Positions 17,177-29,105 of a stretch of DNA of 64,000 nt are shown here, piece after piece. The translations under genes and the position numbers were made by a program. The stretch spans positions 29,407,434 through 29,471,433 of the forward strand of contig NC_053121.1 in the NCBI RefSeq assembly GCF_010015445.1, given 5' to 3'. Under the pieces are notes generated by a model, which worked only from the letters and a program-made list of their open reading frames with translations, did no database searches and was not told the origin of the DNA. Each line of letters begins with the position of its first letter. The stretch's first letter is position 1. The stretch comes from Perca fluviatilis. Taxonomy: Eukaryota > Chordata > Actinopteri > Perciformes > Percidae.

Positions 17177-18989
17177 TACAGCAGAGGACCTACCCTTGTC
17201 ATTTTGTTAAGAAATGTGGAGGAGTTGACTATTCATGGCCAATTATGTGGAGGAGCTGCCGTGTATTATTTTTGTTTGTGTTTTCACTGCTCCTTCTGAT
17301 TCGTGGTGTGCCTAATGGTGAGTCTGCTTTCTCACAAGATGCTGTGTTATTCAACATCAAGCAATTAAAACTTTAATTATGCTGAAATGAGAAACTGTCT
17401 CTGATGCTTAATTTCTCATTTACTCATGTAAGAGTGAGGTGATGAAGTTTCATTAAGCTCTATCCACCAGGACAACCAATATAGATCTGCTACAAGAGCC
17501 CAACTATCTGCAAATTCTTTGATTTATTCAAGCTTTGCAATGAGAAATTAGAGCATTAAACTGCAGTCATTTTAGAGTATCAATTTGAGAGAATGCCACA
17601 TCAGAGATAGCTATTTTACACTGCTATGTGATTAAACAATGTAACATTCACTAACTGTGATAATGTTTTACAATTTAAATTTCTATCAGAGCATACATAA
17701 ATAGTATGCATAAAATCAGAAAAGGGTTTATTGCCACAGTAAGTTACACCTATATGGAATTTGCCTTGGTGAATGGTGCATACATACAGAAAAACACATT
17801 AAACATATGAAATACACAATAAATACAGAAACAAATGGACAAAAGTGGACAGTTCCTAGCAAATACTGTAAAAGCAATACAGTATGCTTTTGCTTTTGAG
17901 ATTTCAGAGCGTATATTTTCTGGAAATGTGTGCCTCAAACCCTCCTTGCTTTTTCATCTGTTTGCTTTGGCGCATTTAGAATAATGTCATAGCTCTCCTT
18001 AAATTTGTAAAACCATTACAGACTTCATGGGGATTTTTAACCATTGATTTTGATCCTTGAGATGCTCCAGAAAAGCCTCACCATGGTCTTAATTGCCTGG
18101 CCACTTTAAGATAAGGGAAGTTCAAAATTCAGCCCTGGAGTGGAAACCGTTTCAGTTCTTTGGCTCTATTTTTTGCTTTTAAACACAGTAACGCCAATGC
18201 CATCCAATTATCTACATAAATGTGCCTGCTTTTAACAATGCATCGACCTGAATATTGATGCAGTCTTGTGCATTTGAATTTACATTTCCTCTGTGGGATA
18301 CTTTGACTGAATACAAAGCAGAGTGGATTCTCTCATTTTTAAGGCTGGTTCTTGCGTCTCAGGTTCAAGGACTGTGCCTACTGTTGCATAGCTTCAAAGA
18401 TTTTGGAGGGGATGAAAGTGATAATCTGCTTTCGAGTCACTCCCCGAAACTGTGCTAGCTTCTTGGGCTACACAGACACCCTTTGAATCAGAAATGAGGG
18501 TTGCCTTACTGTCAGTCTACCAGTCAACATGCTAAAGTGTTTGCCTGATGATAGGACTCCTCTCTTAAGACTTTGCAACTCCACTGAGGCGAAACAACCC
18601 AACTGCAATGTAAATAGTCAATCAGAATCTGTCTCATATTTGAGATACATGCTTGGCTGTTCACTCTGTCTAGTTCACAATCCTACACCGCCTATTGTAA
18701 AGAAAATGAAAGGTTGGAAAAGTGACATTTTATTGGCTAGCTCAATTAGTTGATATAAATCGGATCAAGTAGCATCTTCAAAGAAGGGAAATAAACCTGC
18801 TCCTATGCTAAGGGTGTAATACTTTATTCCATGTACCCTAACTTCTATAAGTTGTAGATATATTCATCTACAATTACTACAGGCCATGTACCTGTTACCA
18901 TTATCTTTCCAGTCTTAATATCTATTAAGCCTAGTACTTATTGTCCATGTTTTTCCTGCTAAAGAGAATACTGTAAATTTTCTGAAAAC
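17177..18989. other. no gene seen; possible conserved non-coding DNA
   Basis: AT-rich, low in recognisable repeats. The stretch 18010-18330 is notably free of simple repeats and transposon ends. That is the texture of many conserved non-coding elements, but conservation cannot be judged from one sequence. Confidence 0.4.
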
Positions 18990-19560
18990 CACTCTCTCTC
19001 CTTTGTTTCTCCTCCACATCCTCTCTTTTCATTTAGCCGTCTTTGTACTGGACCATCAGCTGTCCTGGGACTCTCCCACCTGTCGGTGCTTTAATCCAGA
19101 TGTTTAGGATCGGGATCTTCGTCCTTCAGGGGATTTAGCCTGTCCTGGTCTCTCTCCTTTCCTTGTGTGCATGGCGCCCATGTTTCTCTATCCCTCCGTG
19201 CACTTGTTTGCTTTCTCCTATCTGTGTGAAAAATTAGCTTTGCCTCGTGTTTGTTTGTGCAGTATGTCCTCTTTACAGCACTTAACCGTGGAGAGGAGCT
19301 TGTATGGCTAAGGTCTATCCATCTGTTTACAATCTTTCTATAATTTAATTTTAATTTTGTTACATTGGTCTGCATGTATGTCTGTTCCAAGAGAGGGATC
19401 CTTCTCCCTGAACACCTTCTTAGGTGTTTTCCAGTTTTTTTACTTATCTGAAACCAAGGTCTAATGTCAGAGGGGGTAATATGCTGTAAGGCTTGTACAG
19501 CCCTTGGGGCAAATTTGTGAATTGTAATATTGGGTCATATAAATACAATTGACTTGATTT
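18990..19560 (+). mobile_element. 3' end of a LINE-like (L2-type) repeat
   Basis: A pyrimidine-rich stretch with many CTCTCTCC and CCTTTC blocks is followed by ATGCTGTAAGGCTTGTACAG, GGGGCAAATTTGTGAATTG and a tail ATATAAATACAATTGACTTG. This order closely resembles the 3' untranslated end of vertebrate L2-type LINEs in fishes (…GTAAAGCCC…GGGCTATATAAATAAAATTGA). No reverse-transcriptase frame is present, consistent with 5' truncation. The 99-codon minus-strand frame here is incidental. Confidence 0.55.
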
Positions 19561-21605
19561 TCCCTTTCTCATTTAGTAAATATTTAGCAAAAAGAAGTGT
19601 TCCCATATATTTAGCAAATCAAGCTGCCTGGGAGCATACTGTTATTTCCAGCACTTGCCTGAGGCAAAGATTACATGTATAAAACCACACAAACACAACT
19701 GAGAACTGTCCAGTAAAATTTCAATGGAGCATTTGGAGGTTAATTATCTTGCTCAGGGCAACACAGTCAAGGTGGTTAAGAGGGGATGGTGGTCCGTCTG
19801 TTCTCTTTAACATCCTTAATATCAACCATTCACACAATTCACACCAGTGAAGTTACAGATGGTAACATAATAGCCATTTGTGTTGTTAATATATCCATCT
19901 GGATTATCGTAAAACAAAAACATTTATTGTGGTTGGAGACTTCTGCTCTTGATAAATGTTGATGTGTTTATTTGCTCCTGTGCAGGTTGACAATCCCAAT
20001 GAAGTCTGTTTGAAACATCTGTTGAACTAAAGGTTTTAGGACATAGGCCTAGAAAAATTAGTAGATCACTGGATGGCACATTTTCCAAGTTTTAGAGTAG
20101 CTGAGTCAACCCTTCCACAACAGCATTACCATCTTTTTTTGTAGTGCAAACAACCTCCCACGTCTATTAGGCCTGCCATGGTATATTATGAATGGAGAGT
20201 GTGCAGCTCTGCCTTTCCCAATGGATTGGGCTTATTGTGAATTGCCCATGGTGGTTCATTTTAGCCTACATAAGGCATTTACATGTTATTGCTTTTTAAG
20301 ATCATTGTCAAGCCCTGCAATGCCAGCCATTATCCCACTTTCCTTCGCTTAACCGCAAGGAACGAAAACATAAAAAGCACAACGTAAGAAAAGCTATTAA
20401 AGCTAGATCAGATGAATTAGATTGAGTGGTTTGTTTCTTGACCTGAATCTTGTGACTTTGGGTCTACAGTTGACATTTCTTGGCTTAATATAATGCATGA
20501 GGCAGTGCACAATGTCAGCTTTCAAAACTGAAATAGAGTAATATATTCGCTAGGCTAACATCTTATTAAGCAATGTTTTAAGTTAGTGTACAGTATCTAT
20601 GATGTTGTGCTGATAAAGTTCCAAGCTGATTGAACTGTTATGGAAATCAGATATGTAGATACACAGGGATCCTCTCCTGTTCCAGAAAAAAACGGTTCAC
20701 CTGAAAGTTGATCACAAATTATGATATGCTTTACGGATTTACTAGTCAGCATGAAGAAGAGACATAACAATACACACTTAAGGCCTGAATGTTCCTCTGG
20801 GATATGATTATCATACTTAGTCTTAGCTATGAATACTATCATTTAAGGTGTGCATCTTCTGAATCAAGACTTTTGTGTGGAAAGTGATTTGCAAGCCCAG
20901 ATTTGTCTGTATGCCTCAATCAGTGTTGACAAATGAAGGCTGATCCAGCATTACCACAATTGTAAAACATGTTTAAATATGACTCATGGCAATAGGCGGA
21001 TACGGAAGCACACCTTTCTCAACTTTTATGGGTTAAGTATTAAGTTTCATTCAATAATACTTCAATTGGCCGTGTTTTCCATTGCCACAGACAGCAGAAT
21101 CATGTCAACTATAACTTTTTTATTGCTAAAGCAAGGTTGTTGTGACAACAATATGTCTGTGCACATTGTGAGGAGAATATATGGAATTGGGCTGTCAAGA
21201 TCACTGAGGCAGAATGATGGCTGTGTGTTTCAGAGAGCAGACTGTCTAAAAGCCAATTTGTAACTGGGACTTTTGGAACCTTGCCTATGGTTTGTGTTAA
21301 GAGGGCATTTAGTGGGTATTCCTTCTGATTCAAGATCACAAATATTGAGCTAATGTCTCATGGGGTAAACCAAGACAGGTTTTATATACCAGAACTTATA
21401 GTACAGTATGAGCTTGGAAATTTGACTTCCACCAGGGTCAATGACAAATATTTCTACACAATTTCTATTTCTTTGTGATTAGTATATCCAGGCTGCTAAT
21501 AAAAGCACATAATAGAGTTTATGTCTGGCTTTTATTTTTTACACCTTGCTGTGGATTGCTGTTATTGGTCTATCTTTTCAAGTAATATATTTTGATAGCG
21601 GTAAC
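19561..21605. other. no gene seen; 2.0 kb
   Basis: AT-rich sequence. A short block at 19738-19790 (GGTTAATTATCTTGCTCAGG) resembles a dispersed fish repeat, but too little remains to classify. Frames at 20979-21263 and 21109-21339 overlap on opposite strands and show no motif. Confidence 0.5.
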
Positions 21606-23205
21606 CTGAGGGGTATTGCACAAAACCAGGATAAGGGATTAAGCCGGGATACTCCAGTTATCCTGGATGAATTTAGCCTGGACTTGGTTGCATAAAAGCA
21701 GAGGCACCTAAGTTACCACCTGGACGCTCCTGACCAGGCTAACAGCCAGGATCTATAAATCCTGGGGCCTTTTCTCTTCACTCAGCAGTGGTTTTTACCT
21801 TATTGTTATTAGCCTGCATTAAAATACAACAGGTGCTTATTGCTGTTCAGTTAAGCACTGTTATTATTTAAAGTTGTGACCATTATTTTTTTTATAATTA
21901 TTCATGTGACAGTCATTGTTACTATTATATTGCTGTATGAAAACTGCTGTTGTTATTGTTGTTAGAAGTTTGGTGAATATTGTATGGCGGTTGCTGAGAT
22001 CATTAGAAAAGGCTGATACATTTGCAAATGTGTTTTAAATAAAGTCAGTGATGAAGGATACTATATAAAGTGCTATACACATGTTATATGTATACATATG
22101 TATAATACACCTTTAATTATTTTACTTGATTTATTTCTTTTTGTATTCTTTAACAAAGGATCATGTATGTTCCTCTTCCATGTGAGTTTTATTTGTCATT
22201 CTTAGCACACAACATGTGTATTCTCCAGTAAACAGGACATATAATTTGGGAGGATTGTACAATTATAAAACCCTATCCTAATTGTACAATCCTCCTTAAT
22301 TATAGTCTTAGTTCACTTGACCAGAAACTATATAGTTGAGGCTACTGTACATACTTTACTGTCATGTAACAACAGGGAGAGGACACCTCAATTTTTTTTG
22401 ACCTTATATGTTGCTGGGGGGAAATAACTGATTAATACATTGTGTTACAGTCATTGTTTACAGTGTGCATTACATTTATCACTTAATTATCTTTATAGTT
22501 TCTAGATTTCAGAGTCTAATTTCTTCAGCGTCTTCAGTGGGTTTTCTATGTCCACATATAGGCCTATGAGGAAGCAAAGCATATAATATGTAAAGAAGGA
22601 AACTCTGCCTCTGTAAAAAAAAAAAAAAAAAAAAACAGTGAGAAAAAGCGTGACAGAAAATATCGGGCCGACTGAATGATATCTAAAAAAACATACATTT
22701 ATGAACTACTGCTCTTAAATGAAACCATTCAAGGAGTTAGGCTAATTATTTCCACAAATTAACTGTTGTACACTTTGCCTGAAAAGTGAGCAGTGGAAGT
22801 TAATGTTACTTAAGTAATTTATATTTTAGCCCATACGAAAGAGGGGGAGACACAGAGTGAGAGAGAGATATTTATGCATCATAGACCTATTCTAGCATTG
22901 TAGATTAGTGGATGTAATTGACCTTCATGGTAAATTTCCTGCGTAACATTAGGCTGTCTTTTGCTCACTTTTAAGGCAAAGAGTACAACTGTTCATTTGT
23001 GCAAATAATTTGCCTAACTCCTTGAATGGTAGGATGATAATGGTTTCAATTCAGAGCAGTGGTCAGTAAATGTATATTTTTAGGCTGCTTACACATTCAG
23101 TCGCTCTGCGATCGTCTGCCACGCTTTCTCTAGCTGTTTTATTACAGCAGCCTTTATCGGTTATCCTGGATTTATAAATTCTACTTTTGTGCAATTACCC
23201 GTTCC
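21606..23205. mobile_element. 1.6 kb TIR element, same family as 1194-1420
   Basis: The left end GGGTATTGCACAAAA (21611-21625) and right end TTTTGTGCAATTACCC (23185-23200) are near-perfect inverted repeats. Subterminal blocks (ATAAGGGATTAAGC on the left, TATCGGTTATCCTGGATTTA on the right) match the small element at 1194-1420. The left 160 bases end in a second ATAAATCCTGG block that itself resembles a shortened family copy. No frame longer than about 60 codons occurs inside, so there is no transposase. The middle holds a strong hairpin (22249-22295) and a ~19-base poly-A run near 22616. No target duplication was recognised. Confidence 0.65.
22249..22295. other. 17-bp perfect inverted repeat (hairpin)
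   Basis: GGAGGATTGTACAATTA (22249-22265) is followed after 13 bases by its exact reverse complement (22279-22295). The stem can be extended to about 24 pairs with two mismatches (22242-22302). It lies inside the 1.6 kb TIR element. Confidence 0.8.
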
Positions 23206-23411
23206 TAATAAAAAAAAAAAAAGGATCCGGTTCAATCACTTTTAAAAAGATAGATCGTTGCAAGCAATTCAAAACAATGGCATAGAGCAAAAAGAGCGGA
23301 GTTCAAAAGAAGTGCTATGTTTGCCAGTAAGTGATTACCAGCTGAAGGCAAACACCTAGTAAAAAAATATGATGTGGCCATGTGACATTTCCTGAGTTTA
23401 CGAGTCCATTT

Positions 23412-23622
23412 GCCCTTTTCACAGCAGACATGTTGACATGTCTCAGTAGGAGACAGCAGCCTCTTTGGTTTTTAGGGTCCTGGTATTGTGCATGCTGCCT
23501 CACTGTCACACTGCCATGGCTTACTGGGACACTTTTAATAAAACAGAGCTATTGTTAACATTATTAGTAACACCTGTGCTTTTCTTACTCTGACAAGCTG
23601 AAATGTCTGCTGTGAAAAGGGC
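23412..23622. mobile_element. foldback element, 211 bp
   Basis: The ends GCCCTTTTCACAGCAGACAT (23412-23431) and its exact reverse complement (23603-23622) make a 20-bp perfect terminal inverted repeat. Short non-coding length fits a MITE. I could not recognise a target duplication. The ends are familiar from fish genomes, but I cannot name the family. Confidence 0.7.
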
Positions 23623-23835
23623 TTCTGGAGCAGTGGACAAACCAACCTTTTTCAGACCAAATATTTTGCCTTGTCATGGCAGGAGCAAGCAATCCCAGCG
23701 AGACAGCAAGAACAAAACTGGAACCTCAAACTGAAACTCCTAAATGGAATGGTTTTGATACTAACGTTATTAATAACACTTGTGCTTTTCCTGCTATGGC
23801 ATGTCCAAATGTCTTCTCAAAAAAGGTCTGTAATG
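23623..23835 (+). repeat. degenerate second copy of the foldback right half
   Basis: ATTAATAACACTTGTGCTTTTC at about 23768-23790 mirrors ATTAGTAACACCTGTGCTTT at about 23559-23580, and GTCTTCTCAAAAAAGG mirrors the TCTGCTGTGAAAAGG end. The second copy is clearly diverged. Overlapping 66- and 103-codon frames here are repeat translations. Confidence 0.5.
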
Positions 23836-25730
23836 AGACACTGGCAGCTGCAAAAGCACACTGGTTATATGCTTAAAGTCGGACAAAAGGAAATGCAGAC
23901 TTATGAGGGTCCCAACACCAAAAAAAAAAAAATTCTTTGTACCTGTAGCCATTTATGCCCAGGAAATGTTAACATCTGCTGAACCCACTTACTATGATTC
24001 TTTTCTGCTTTTCTGCTTCAGATTTTCTGCCACACGTGGGAGCAGCTACACTGGAACATCCGGTTATTTCCCACAGCATTGCACATTTCCCCCAGAGGCT
24101 AATTTTTTGTGAACGTGTGCAATGAACTAATGAGCAGTCATTTTTTTATTTTCTACATCTTTATGATTTACTAGCATACAACACATAGAGGGCATCAAGG
24201 GCATTTGCTGTTTATAAATAGGAAATACCAATACTGTATAGAAACAAAACATTTTTTTAGATGAATATACAGTATAACTGTTTTGCCAATAATACATTTT
24301 ACCATTTACAAACTTTAAACATTCAATGAATTTAACTTCAGAATATTGCTTTCTCATCTAGTATTCAACCTTGGAGACTCAGAAAATATGCAGATCAGAT
24401 TTCAGTTCCCAAAGGCAATCATTATTTGTAAGCGATATGAGATAAGACAGCAAGGTGTTAATGAAGTAATATTGATTAAATGAAGCAACGAAGAAAGCCT
24501 ATGTTACAAGATCGACTTTTAGTTGTAATGATATAGTGAAAGGAATAACCTCAGCCTTTTAAAAACTATGACCGTTTAAACAATGCCACTAGTGGTGTTC
24601 ATCACGCCAACTAATGCATTAAGTGGGAGTTAAAGAAAAGGATGAATAAAACGCCCACAGCGCAGGCAGGTGCTTGTCATTTGGTATCTCATCAAGTGCT
24701 AAATTCTTCGGCAATATTCTAACCCATTTGAAAACAAACCATTGTGTTTATATTTGCATATTAGGTCAACATTTATTTTCAGTAAGCTGGCATTGAGTCA
24801 GTATTAAAATAACCACAAGTTGTTCAGATGTGTGCATGTGCACATCAATAATTTTCACTGCTCCCCTTTTAAAATGAAATCATTATGTGCCCTTAGGCTA
24901 CCCTGAGGTAGTACTCTAATTACGCAAAATACTTTGTGTGTAATTGCCTTCAACTTTACTCAAAACAATAAAGGGAACCCTTCCTCGCTTCTGTGCATTT
25001 ACAATGTGACCAGGATTGTGCGCCACAATGAGCGTGAAAAGGAGTGGGGAGTGGGAAGCGGGAGCCGGGGAGACAGGTTCAGCATTCTGAACTGGCTTGT
25101 ACTTTCCCCTCAATTAACTGCCCAAGGTTGAGGTTGCAGAACATCCCAGGGTGCTTAACCTCTCTCCTAGCTTTCGTTTTCCCCTCACATTCCTCGGCCA
25201 GCCACAATACATCTATCACAGGAACTTCCAACAGACTGTCTGGATGTAGTGCTGATAGTGAGGAATATTAATGTTTGATGATACCCTTTGGCTACCTATT
25301 AATTAACCCAGCTCATTTATATTTGATTGATAAGCTGCTCTAACTTGTTACAGCAAGGGTGCAGTTACGGCTGAAAAGATGATTTTTTGAGGAGATTGTG
25401 TTGTATTTACTGAAAGGCTCATTAGAGGCTTCAGGACCAGCTTCAATGATCCTATTTTTTTCCCACGTGCTAATGGTTTTAAAGACTGTTCAAATAAATG
25501 CCAAAATGAAAGGGTGGAAACATTTAGATTTATGTCAAAGAAAGATTCCATAAAAATAAAGTGCTAGTACTCCCGTGAGATATTCCCACATTTCTTTCAT
25601 CAAGTGTTTCCCTCTGGAAGACTTACCGCCCCATAACATTTTGTAACAGCCGTGACTGACAGCTGTAGTCACGAGGACCCACAAGTTCTCGCGAATTCAG
25701 GTAGAATAGAACCACAAAACCAACAACAGT
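23836..25730. other. no gene seen; candidate conserved non-coding DNA at 24580-25010
   Basis: No coding signature. The interval 24580-25010 lacks simple repeats and transposon ends. It holds several TAAT-core homeodomain-type sites and an octamer-like ATTTGCAT (in TATATTTGCATATTAG). This suggests, without proving, a regulatory element. A G-rich stretch lies at 25040-25080. Confidence 0.35.
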
Positions 25731-26125
25731 TAGTTTCCATCCAGAGGAGTAGAGGGGAAACGACTCTGAGCTGTGTTTTCAAGGTGTAGTGCAGGGAAAT
25801 ATGATCCGCCGTGAGCACGGTGTATTTTATTTTGAAAATTAACCTGATATTTATTTTGTTTCTGTGCTCGACTTCCTGTCCCGCACTATCTGCCGTGTGC
25901 TGAAATGCTGCGAAGCTCTCCGTCGTCCGTCAAAAATAGAAGCTCTGCGTATCTGCTGCGGAGGGCTGCGGACTGACGGAACTGGGACGGAGTCAGGACG
26001 CAGACGTTCCGCAGTCTGTGGAAATGCACACACTGACTTTAATGGAAACCTAATGACTCCGGAGACGTTCTGGAGACGTTCTGCAGATGTTCCGCAGACG
26101 TTCCGCATCCAGTGGAAATTGCCGG
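25731..26125. mobile_element. GC-rich transposon relic with short tandem units
   Basis: The GC content is well above the surroundings. A left-edge block TTTCCATCCAGAG (~25735) faces a right-edge ATCCAGTGGAAATT (~26107), a possible decayed inverted repeat. Near the right end, four imperfect ~11-base units of the GAGACGTTCTG / CAGACGTTCCG type follow each other (26059-26107). Overlapping 85- and 95-codon frames on opposite strands are caused by the GC-rich composition. The family is not identified. Confidence 0.4.
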
Positions 26126-28115
26126 TGAGCGAACGCCGTTCGCACGTTTAAATCCGGGACGTAGCTAAGTATTTGAGGGGCAGGGTGTTAATAATACATT
26201 TAAAATAAAAAATTAAATTGCTCACTTTTGGTAAATGTATTGTTTGTTTGTATTGTTCACTGTTTTGAGAAGCTTGTGAACATAGTGGCGGGTTGTTTTT
26301 ACAAGTTCAGTTTTTGGATCACCAAAGTTAGGGGGGCAGCTGGGGGGGCAAGGCTCTAGGCTCTTTCCCCTCTGTAGATCCGCTCCTGAACGGTGACAAA
26401 AGCCTCTGTTGAGAGGGATTATCCCTAACGTCATCAAGGTTGTATTTTCTCCAGTTCCAGCTGTGATTCATTGGTAGGCCATCTTAATCTAAAAGACAAA
26501 CAGTCCAGAATGGAACATTTAGACATGCAGATTTTATGGTATAACCAAATTTCTTGAAAATTCAGAACTTCCTACTTTCTGTTAGCTTATTTTTAATTAT
26601 ATGCAATTCTTTCCATAAATCTTACATCCAGCTGCGCTTCATATTGCTGTGACATACTTATTTCTCTTCTTCATTTATGAGTCATTGATTTTTTATTATT
26701 GTTTGAGATGAATAGTGACATAGGGATGAATCAGATGAGCAAATCTGAAGGAAGTTGGTTGTGCTGAATGTTTTGCAAACAAAGCTCTGTTTCTGTCGTC
26801 AGGGTTTGCTTGTAATGTATGTTTTAGATACCAACCTTCAAACAATAGACTGCAGATGGATTAAGTGAAGTGAGAGATGATGAAATGACCTTTAACATAA
26901 GGGGAATTGAAGTCCATTTTAAATACAAAGCAGCAATTTAATCCACTCTCTTTTTTACTTATCTTTAGAATACAGGATGGCCTGCTGTCTGCATATTGTC
27001 CAGCACACATTGTTTCTTCAAGCCTGCAGTATGAATCCAATTACAAAAGAGTAGACATATGTACCCTAAATTTTCCCGGCAAAGCCCGTTTCATCAGCAG
27101 CAACTCACCATGTTTAAAGGTTATCTCTCAACAGCCTTCAAAATCAGAAATGTTCAGTCCATTAGCTGACTGTGAGAGTTAAGTTGCCCTTTAAGCAGGT
27201 GCATCCAATAGCATCTGATTTTGCTCTGTTCATCAAATACAGAGCAGCAATGACTTTTCATTCAAGCTATTGGTTTGAAAGAGTGTTTTTTTTTTTTTAA
27301 AAGTGGTTTCAAAAGGCGGCCTTGACATAAAAATCAGGTCTTCAAGTATGTCATGGTGCCGTATTTAGAGACATGTTCATCTCCTTGACTGGGTGAACAA
27401 TCCACTGTTTGATTGGCTTCTGCAGGGTATTATCGACAGAGCTGCACTCTGGGCTTAATCTTTCAAATCATTTTCTTCCATGTCATGGACTTTAAAAAAG
27501 AGGAAGCTAAAACCCCCCAAATCAATAATGAATTATAGCAAAAGCTAATAATAGCCAAGATGCTAAGATACAGTGTTTGGTGGTACTATTTTAATTTAAA
27601 CAATGTGCATAAAGGATGATGGGTCACAGCAGAGATACACTAGTCTTAAAAACATAATACAGAATAAGAAACTCTCCCATACTCAGGTGTCTTGTAACTA
27701 GAAACACAATTAATACTTTTGTTGGAAATATTTACTGCAGCATCGTAATAAAGCAACTCAGTGTTCAGATGACGTCAGATTTTTTTCAGAACAGAGCCGA
27801 GATAGCCATTGTCTCTCTGAATCCTCAGTGTAATTATGTGATCAGCAGTCCCTTTAGGACCACAAGATATAATTAAACCATACAGTTTGTCAGAAAATCA
27901 ATAAAACCAATTTAACAGTCTGCCACAATCTACATAACATGAGTGTGTAATATGACAACTGAGACTCTCTTGTCATTGAATGCCAGGGCCTAGTGTTACA
28001 TGTGACAGCCAGTGACATTGTCACAAACAAACGCGAACCTGGGAATGATTACCATGCCACTGATGACTCCAAGTATGCAAAAATCGACAACTGCTGCACA
28101 TGCACATGAAGTTGT
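26126..28115. other. no gene seen; 2.0 kb
   Basis: At 26150-26400 a block with GAGGGGCAGGGT, GGGGGGGCAAGGCTC and CTGTAGATCCGCTCCTG resembles fish DNA-transposon ends but is incomplete. The rest, including 27290-27480, looks unique. A T-run lies near 27288. Confidence 0.45.
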
Positions 28116-28123
28116 CACTTGTC

Positions 28124-28608
28124 CAGTGGTGGAAGAAGTATTTAAAAAATGGAAGAAAAAGTTCTAATACCACACTGTAAAAATACTCTGTTACAAGTAA
28201 AAGTCCTGCATTGAACATGTTATTTAAGTAAAAGTATGTAAGTATCATCAGGAAAATGTACTTAAAGTATTAAAAGTAAAAGTACTTAATGCAGAAAAAT
28301 CCTCACATTTTAATAACTGGAAACGATCAAAACAGTTCTGTCAATCAACTGCGTTTAATCATCATTTCAGCTGGACTTGAGGCCTATTTATTGTTGGGTA
28401 GTTTAATTCATATGTCTTTTGTGTGCAAATCTTAATCTGTAAAGTAACTAGTTACTAAAGTTGTCAGATTAATGTAGTGGAGTAAATTAAAAAGTGCAAT
28501 ATTTCTCTCTGAAATGTAGTGGAGTAGAAGTAGAAAGTGGCATGAAAAGAAAGCACTCAAGTAAAGTACAGTACTTGAGTAAATATACTTAGTTACATTC
28601 CACCACTG
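28124..28608. mobile_element. hAT-like MITE, 485 bp
   Basis: The ends CAGTGGTGGAA and TTCCACCACTG are inverted repeats. The element is flanked by a perfect 8-bp target duplication CACTTGTC (28116-28123 and 28609-28616). The inside is rich in AAGTAAAAGTA and GTACTTAA units, as in the very abundant fish family with this end. It has no coding capacity. Length, CAG-type end and 8-bp duplication fit a non-autonomous hAT. Confidence 0.92.
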
Positions 28609-28757
28609 CACTTGTCCTAACCTAAACTATAACCCGATTTAACCTAAAATAGCATTTTAATGAAAATAGCAGGAGAATATTGGAGTAATATAGTAATATA
28701 ATATATATGTATATATTATGGCATGCCGTTTAGGAAATTATTATATATATTTTAAGT

Positions 28758-29105
28758 TTGAATATATAGAATGAACCTTGAATATATTGACTGAAAGTCT
28801 AAATATATTGAATGAAAGTCTGAATGTATGGAATTAAAGTTTGAATATATGGAATGAAAGTCTGAATATATGGAATGAAAGTCAGAATATATGGAATGAA
28901 AATCTGAATATATGGAATGAAAATCTGAATAAATGGAATGAAAGTCTGAATATATTGAATGAAGGTCTGAATATATGGAATGAAAGTCTGAATATACATG
29001 TATTTAATGAAAGTCTGAATATATGGAATGAAAGTCTAAATATATTAAATGAAAGTCTAAATATATGGAATGAAAGTCTGAATATATGGAATGAAACTTG
29101 AGAAT
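28758..29105. repeat. 21-bp minisatellite, ~16 copies
   Basis: The consensus unit is AATATATGGAATGAAAGTCTG (21 bases) with point variants; one unit near 28992 carries a small insertion (ACATGTATTT). Since 21 is a multiple of three, frames stay open for the whole array: forward it reads a seven-residue NIWNESL repeat and the reverse strand reads FIPYIQT or SFHIFRL. Being open in several frames on both strands is expected for such a repeat and does not imply a gene. Confidence 0.92.

Noticed and set aside
28958..29101. CRISPR-like array of repeated units
   Set aside because: Units are contiguous without unique spacers; this is an ordinary minisatellite in a eukaryotic genome.
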